From Chloroflexota bacterium (GTDB lineage: Bacteria > Chloroflexota > Dehalococcoidia > Dehalococcoidales > UBA2162): 9,070 nt of DNA. Shown in pieces: positions 6,090 through 9,070 of this stretch (positions within the stretch are counted from its first letter, which is position 1; the number at the start of each line of letters is the position of its first letter). The position numbers and the translations under genes were made by a program. The notes under the pieces are model-generated. The model worked only from the letters and a program-made list of their open reading frames with translations. It ran no database searches and was not told where the DNA came from. Location: the NCBI GenBank assembly GCA_016193545.1, contig JACPSA010000134.1, forward strand, positions 1 to 9,070, in the 5' to 3' direction.

Positions 6090-7082
6090 GTGGCTAAAAT
6101 ATACTATGATAAGGATTGTAAATTAACCCTACTTAAAGGCAAAGTAATCGGTATTATCGGTTATGGCAGCCAGGGACATGCTCATGCCCAGAATCTCAAG
6201 GACAGCGGCTGTCAGGTACTGGTGGGCTTACCCGAAGAAAGCAAGAGCCGGGCGAGAGCTAAGGCTGATGGACTAAAGGTACTGAACGTAGCCGAGGTAA
6301 CCAAGCAAGCCGACATTATAATGATGTTAGCTCCGGACCAATTACAGCGAGCTATCTATTATCAATCTGTTGAAAAAGGCCTATCCAAAGGCAACGTGCT
6401 GATGTTTGCTCACGGTTTTAACATCCATTTCGGACAAATCGTTCCGCCACCGGATATTGATGTTACCATGATAGCCCCCAAGTGCCCGGGCCATATGCTG
6501 AGACGACTTTATACCGAAGGTATCGGGCCGCCGGCACTGGTGGCTGTTCAACAGGACACCTCAGGCAAAGCCAAGGAGCTAGCCCTAGCCTATGCCAAGG
6601 GTATCGGTTGCAGCCGAGCCGGAGTAATCGAAACAACCTTCGGCGAGGAAACTGAAACCGACCTCTTCGGTGAGCAAACCGTGCTCTGCGGCGGCATTAG
6701 CTCACTGATAAAGGCGGGCTTTGAGACACTGGTTGAGGCCGGCTACCAGCCGGAAATAGCCTATTTTGAAATCCTGCACGAGCTTAAGCTTATCATCGAC
6801 CTGATTTATCAGGGCGGCTTGAGCTACATGCGCTTTTCCGTCAGCGATACCGCCGAGTATGGTGATTATTCCCGCGGGCCACGGGTTATCGATGATATGG
6901 TCAGAGGCGAGATGGAACAAATCCTGGCCGAAATTCAGGACGGCACCTTTGCCAAAGAATGGATTCTGGAAAATCAGGCGGGACGCCCGGTCTTTAATGC
7001 ACTGAAACGCCGTGAAGCCGAACACCCCATAGAAATTGTGGGCCGTGAGCTAAGGAAAATGATGCCCTGGCTGAATAAATAA
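6090..7082 (+). CDS. ilvC: Ketol-acid reductoisomerase, class I
   Basis: The enzyme isomerises and reduces acetolactate or acetohydroxybutyrate to the dihydroxy acids used by IlvD, with Mg and NAD(P)H. The 330-residue length is that of class I. The N-terminal Rossmann domain has GIIGYGSQGHAHAQNL (from residue 21); His108 (FAHGFNIHFG) and PKCPGH are typical catalytic elements. The C-terminal knotted helical domain supplies Mg ligands Asp191, Glu195, Glu227 and Glu231 (ETDLFGEQ and FEILHEL). The cofactor loop reads VGLPEESKSR (residues 45-54): Pro48 replaces the usual Arg, two Glu follow, and both Ser are kept, which hints at use of NADH. The start is a GTG at 6090 with AAGGAG at 6076-6081, inside the end of usp. 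Confidence 0.96.
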   Translation: MAKIYYDKDCKLTLLKGKVIGIIGYGSQGHAHAQNLKDSGCQVLVGLPEESKSRARAKADGLKVLNVAEVTKQADIIMMLAPDQLQRAIYYQSVEKGLSKGNVLMFAHGFNIHFGQIVPPPDIDVTMIAPKCPGHMLRRLYTEGIGPPALVAVQQDTSGKAKELALAYAKGIGCSRAGVIETTFGEETETDLFGEQTVLCGGISSLIKAGFETLVEAGYQPEIAYFEILHELKLIIDLIYQGGLSYMRFSVSDTAEYGDYSRGPRVIDDMVRGEMEQILAEIQDGTFAKEWILENQAGRPVFNALKRREAEHPIEIVGRELRKMMPWLNK

Positions 7083-7098
7083 AACCTCGTCTGAGGTT
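7083..7098 (+). repeat. Small perfect hairpin directly after ilvC
   Basis: AACCTC (7083-7088) and GAGGTT (7093-7098) pair perfectly around the loop GTCT, immediately after the ilvC stop. There is no T-run, so it is not a good terminator. It may stabilise or delimit the upstream mRNA segment. The following 82-base gap to the next gene contains GGGGATAGGT (7113-7122), also present at the end of the repeat element near 843-852. Confidence 0.4.
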
Positions 7099-7164
7099 GG
7101 AGACTCTTCGAGGGGATAGGTTAACCGATATTAACGCAGGAAACGGAAAACCAAGGGGTGACAA

Positions 7165-7503
7165 ATGCGCAGGGTTACCGCAAAGATAGATGACGATGCC
7201 TATAAAATGCTGAAGTCATCCAAGATATTGTATGACTATATCATGCAAGGATACCCGGAAGACACCGAGTGGAATTCCTATATCGGATTGCTTTTGTGGC
7301 TGGGTATCGAAGCGATAATCAAAAGTGTCACCCCTGCGGACAACCCTTTACTTCAGGCAACCATGCTGGACATGTACAAGAGAAACCCGGAGTTTGTGGC
7401 TGACTTTATCGCCGATACTCTCAAGGTCGGCGGCAAGATAGAGCAACAAGACACACGGCAACAGATTCTGGGATTTATCAAGAGGCAAGAGGACAATGGA
7501 TAG
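7165..7503 (+). CDS. Small conserved-looking protein of unknown function between ilvC and leuA
   Basis: I do not recognise this 112-residue protein. The N-terminus (RRVTAKIDDDAYKMLKSS) looks like the strand and first helix of a ribbon-helix-helix DNA-binding fold. A hydrophobic helix, YIGLLLWLGIEAIIKSV at about residues 39-55, could be the second helix, but the linker between them is longer than usual, so this is only a suggestion. The hydrophobic stretch is too short and mixed for a sure membrane segment. The remainder is charged and predicted helical, ending GFIKRQEDNG. AAGGGGTG (7153-7160) precedes the ATG, and an in-frame stop at 7159-7161 rules out a longer start. Its last eight bases overlap the leuA start, so the two are probably translationally coupled. 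That coupling, normal codon use and a ribosome site support a real gene. Confidence 0.8.
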   Translation: MRRVTAKIDDDAYKMLKSSKILYDYIMQGYPEDTEWNSYIGLLLWLGIEAIIKSVTPADNPLLQATMLDMYKRNPEFVADFIADTLKVGGKIEQQDTRQQILGFIKRQEDNG

Positions 7504-9013
7504 GGTAATTATATTTGATACCACATTGAGAGATGGAGAGCAGGCGGCGGGGGGTTCGCTCAACATCCAGGAAAAGCTGGAGATAGCCAGGCAACTGGAG
7601 AAACTGGGGGTCGATGTTATTGAGGCAGGTTTTCCAGTAACTTCACCGGGCGATTTTGAGGCAGTCCGCCTGATTGCTAAGGAAGTCCGTACTCCAGTAA
7701 TTTGCGTGCTGACCCATGCCAATCTTGACGCCATCGACCGGAGTTGGGAATCAGTCAAGGGAGCCAAGCGGCCGCGAATTCACATCGTCCTCTCATCTTC
7801 GGATATACATCTGTTTTATCAATTGAAGAAGAGCCGCGAGGAAATCCTGGAGATGTCCTGCAAGACGGTCGCCCATGCCAGGAAGTATTGTAACGACGTC
7901 GAGTTCTCGGCAATGGACGCCAGCCGGACTGACCCGGAATATATCTACCAGATTCTGCAAGCGGTGATTGATGCCGGCGCCACCACGGTCAATATTCCTG
8001 ATACTGTGGGCTATGCTATGCCTGATGAGTTTGGTAATCTTGTTGAGGGAGCTTTTAAGAAGGTGCCCAATATCGGCAAAGCCACCGTCAGCATCCATTG
8101 CCATAACGACCTGGGTATGGCGGTGGCTAATAGCCTGGAAGCTATCAAGCGCGGCGCCAGACAGGTAGAGGGCACCATCAATGGTATCGGAGAAAGAGCA
8201 GGCAACGCCTCACTCGAAGAGATTGTCATGGCTATCAAAACCCGACAGAACTTTTTTAACCTGACTACCGGCATCGACACCCGGCAGATCTACAAGACCA
8301 GCCGTTTAGTCAGCGAGCTGACCGGCTTTCCTGTGCAGCCGAACAAGGCTATCGTCGGGGCTAACGCCTTCCGCCATTCGTCCGGTCTGCACATAGACGG
8401 AGTTATTAAGGCGGCACAGACCTTTGAGATAATGGACCCCAAGACAGTGGGAGTTCCCTCCAGCAGCCTGGTGCTGGGTAAAACCAGCGGACGGCATGCC
8501 TTTCAGGAGCGGCTGGCGGAACTGGGCTATAGTCTGTCGGATGAAGATTTCAACCGTTCTTTCACCGCCTTCAAAGAGCTTGCCGATAAAAAGCAGGATG
8601 TTACCGACAAGGATATCGAATCTCTTGTCGCCGAAGGCAAGCGTACCGTATCGGAAATCTACCACCTCGACCGCATACAGGTAACCTGTGGTGACAGGGG
8701 AATTCCCACCGCCGCCGTCAGGCTTATCGGTCCCGATAATCAGGCCCTGGCCGATGCTGCTCTGGGTACGGGGCCGGTTGACGCTGTCTATGAGGCAATT
8801 AACCGTCTCGTTGGCGTGCCGAATGTGCTCACTGAGTTCAGTGTAAAATCAGTAACCGAAGGCATCGATGCCATCGGTGAGGTGCTGATAAGGATAGAAA
8901 GCGAAGGGGTAACCTATACCGGGCGCGGCGCTGATACCGATATTATTGTCGCCAGCGCTAAAGCCTATATGAATGCCCTCAATCGCTTGCTATCAGCCAA
9001 GAAAGCCGGCTGA
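7496..9013 (+). CDS. leuA: 2-isopropylmalate synthase
   Basis: The enzyme condenses acetyl-CoA with 2-ketoisovalerate, the first committed step to leucine. The 505 residues fit the type 1 LeuA family. The TIM-barrel domain (about 3-270) opens with FDTTLRDGEQ (Arg12, metal ligand Asp13), has the metal-binding HCHND (His201, His203) and GERAGNAS (Asn237). A linker with HSSGLHIDGVIK and LGKTSGRHAF follows. The C-terminal LeuA regulatory domain (about 385-500) binds leucine in the family and here includes LIRIESEGVTYTGRGADTDI. The glycine-rich turn after RDGEQ reads AAGGS rather than the common SPGAS. Homocitrate or citramalate synthase are related options, but length, C-terminal domain and operon context favour LeuA. 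ATG 7496 overlaps the preceding gene by eight bases, with AGAGGA at 7488-7493 close before it. Confidence 0.94.
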   Translation: MDRVIIFDTTLRDGEQAAGGSLNIQEKLEIARQLEKLGVDVIEAGFPVTSPGDFEAVRLIAKEVRTPVICVLTHANLDAIDRSWESVKGAKRPRIHIVLSSSDIHLFYQLKKSREEILEMSCKTVAHARKYCNDVEFSAMDASRTDPEYIYQILQAVIDAGATTVNIPDTVGYAMPDEFGNLVEGAFKKVPNIGKATVSIHCHNDLGMAVANSLEAIKRGARQVEGTINGIGERAGNASLEEIVMAIKTRQNFFNLTTGIDTRQIYKTSRLVSELTGFPVQPNKAIVGANAFRHSSGLHIDGVIKAAQTFEIMDPKTVGVPSSSLVLGKTSGRHAFQERLAELGYSLSDEDFNRSFTAFKELADKKQDVTDKDIESLVAEGKRTVSEIYHLDRIQVTCGDRGIPTAAVRLIGPDNQALADAALGTGPVDAVYEAINRLVGVPNVLTEFSVKSVTEGIDAIGEVLIRIESEGVTYTGRGADTDIIVASAKAYMNALNRLLSAKKAG

Positions 9014-9041
9014 AGACCTTTCTATCTTCAGTTAGTTTTAT
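9008..9041 (+). terminator. Weak hairpin at the end of leuA, possible terminator
   Basis: CTGAAGA (9010-9016), which contains the leuA stop, pairs perfectly with TCTTCAG (9025-9031) around an eight-base loop, and two G-T pairs can extend it. A moderately T-rich stretch (TTAGTTTTATGATT) follows. The stem is only three of seven G/C and the T-run is interrupted, so termination would be weak; it may be an inter-gene hairpin before further leu genes outside the window. Confidence 0.3.
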
Positions 9042-9070
9042 GATTCTTCCGAGTAAAGCTTTCAGGACTA

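Noticed and set aside
9040..9070. ATG at 9040 with an open frame to the window edge (MILPSKAFRT)
   Set aside because: Ten codons without a ribosome site and without recognisable similarity; an open frame this short is expected by chance.

Overview
The window is a branched-chain amino acid biosynthesis operon on the + strand, preceded by the 3' part of an Lrp/AsnC-family regulator and a roughly 690-base non-coding region dense in regulatory structure. Gene order is [asnC-like, partial] - leader/attenuator - ilvD - ilvB - ilvN - usp (tandem universal stress protein) - ilvC - small unknown gene - leuA. Base composition and codon use look even across the coding part. The ilvD-ilvBN-ilvC-leuA order, a class I IlvC of 330 residues, an IlvD with a Gly at the first cluster-cysteine position, and a palindromic C/G-rich dispersed-repeat type upstream fit an anaerobic bacterium, most plausibly an uncultured Chloroflexota (Dehalococcoidia-like). 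That placement is an inference; nothing here proves the taxon.

Region by region: 1-411 is a transcription regulator (HTH plus RAM ligand domain) that enters from the left. Bases 412-1100 have no protein gene of normal size. They hold a near-consensus promoter at 599-627, two inverted repeats (544-566, 681-716), a three-hairpin repeat element (743-839), a second promoter (933-961), a 14-codon leader peptide with six consecutive Val/Ile/Leu codons (971-1015), and an intrinsic terminator (1041-1066) just before ilvD. The last three form a ribosome-mediated attenuator in which translation of Val/Ile/Leu codons would set read-through into the operon. The leader ATG lies about 0-3 bases from the predicted transcription start, so the leader peptide is probably translated from a leaderless or nearly leaderless mRNA.

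Bases 1101-9013 are a tightly packed operon. IlvB/IlvN make acetolactate or acetohydroxybutyrate, IlvC isomerises and reduces it, IlvD dehydrates the diol to the 2-keto acid, and LeuA diverts 2-ketoisovalerate to leucine. Two non-pathway genes sit inside: a double-domain Usp with its own promoter-like sequence and only 2 bases before ilvC, and a 112-residue protein of unknown function whose end overlaps leuA. leuCDB and ilvE are not in the window.

The most notable points are the compact attenuator with its near-leaderless leader peptide, the unusual cofactor loop of IlvC (Pro-Glu-Glu in place of the usual Arg-containing start), the embedded usp and unknown gene, and the orphan strong promoter with structured downstream sequence at 599-840.
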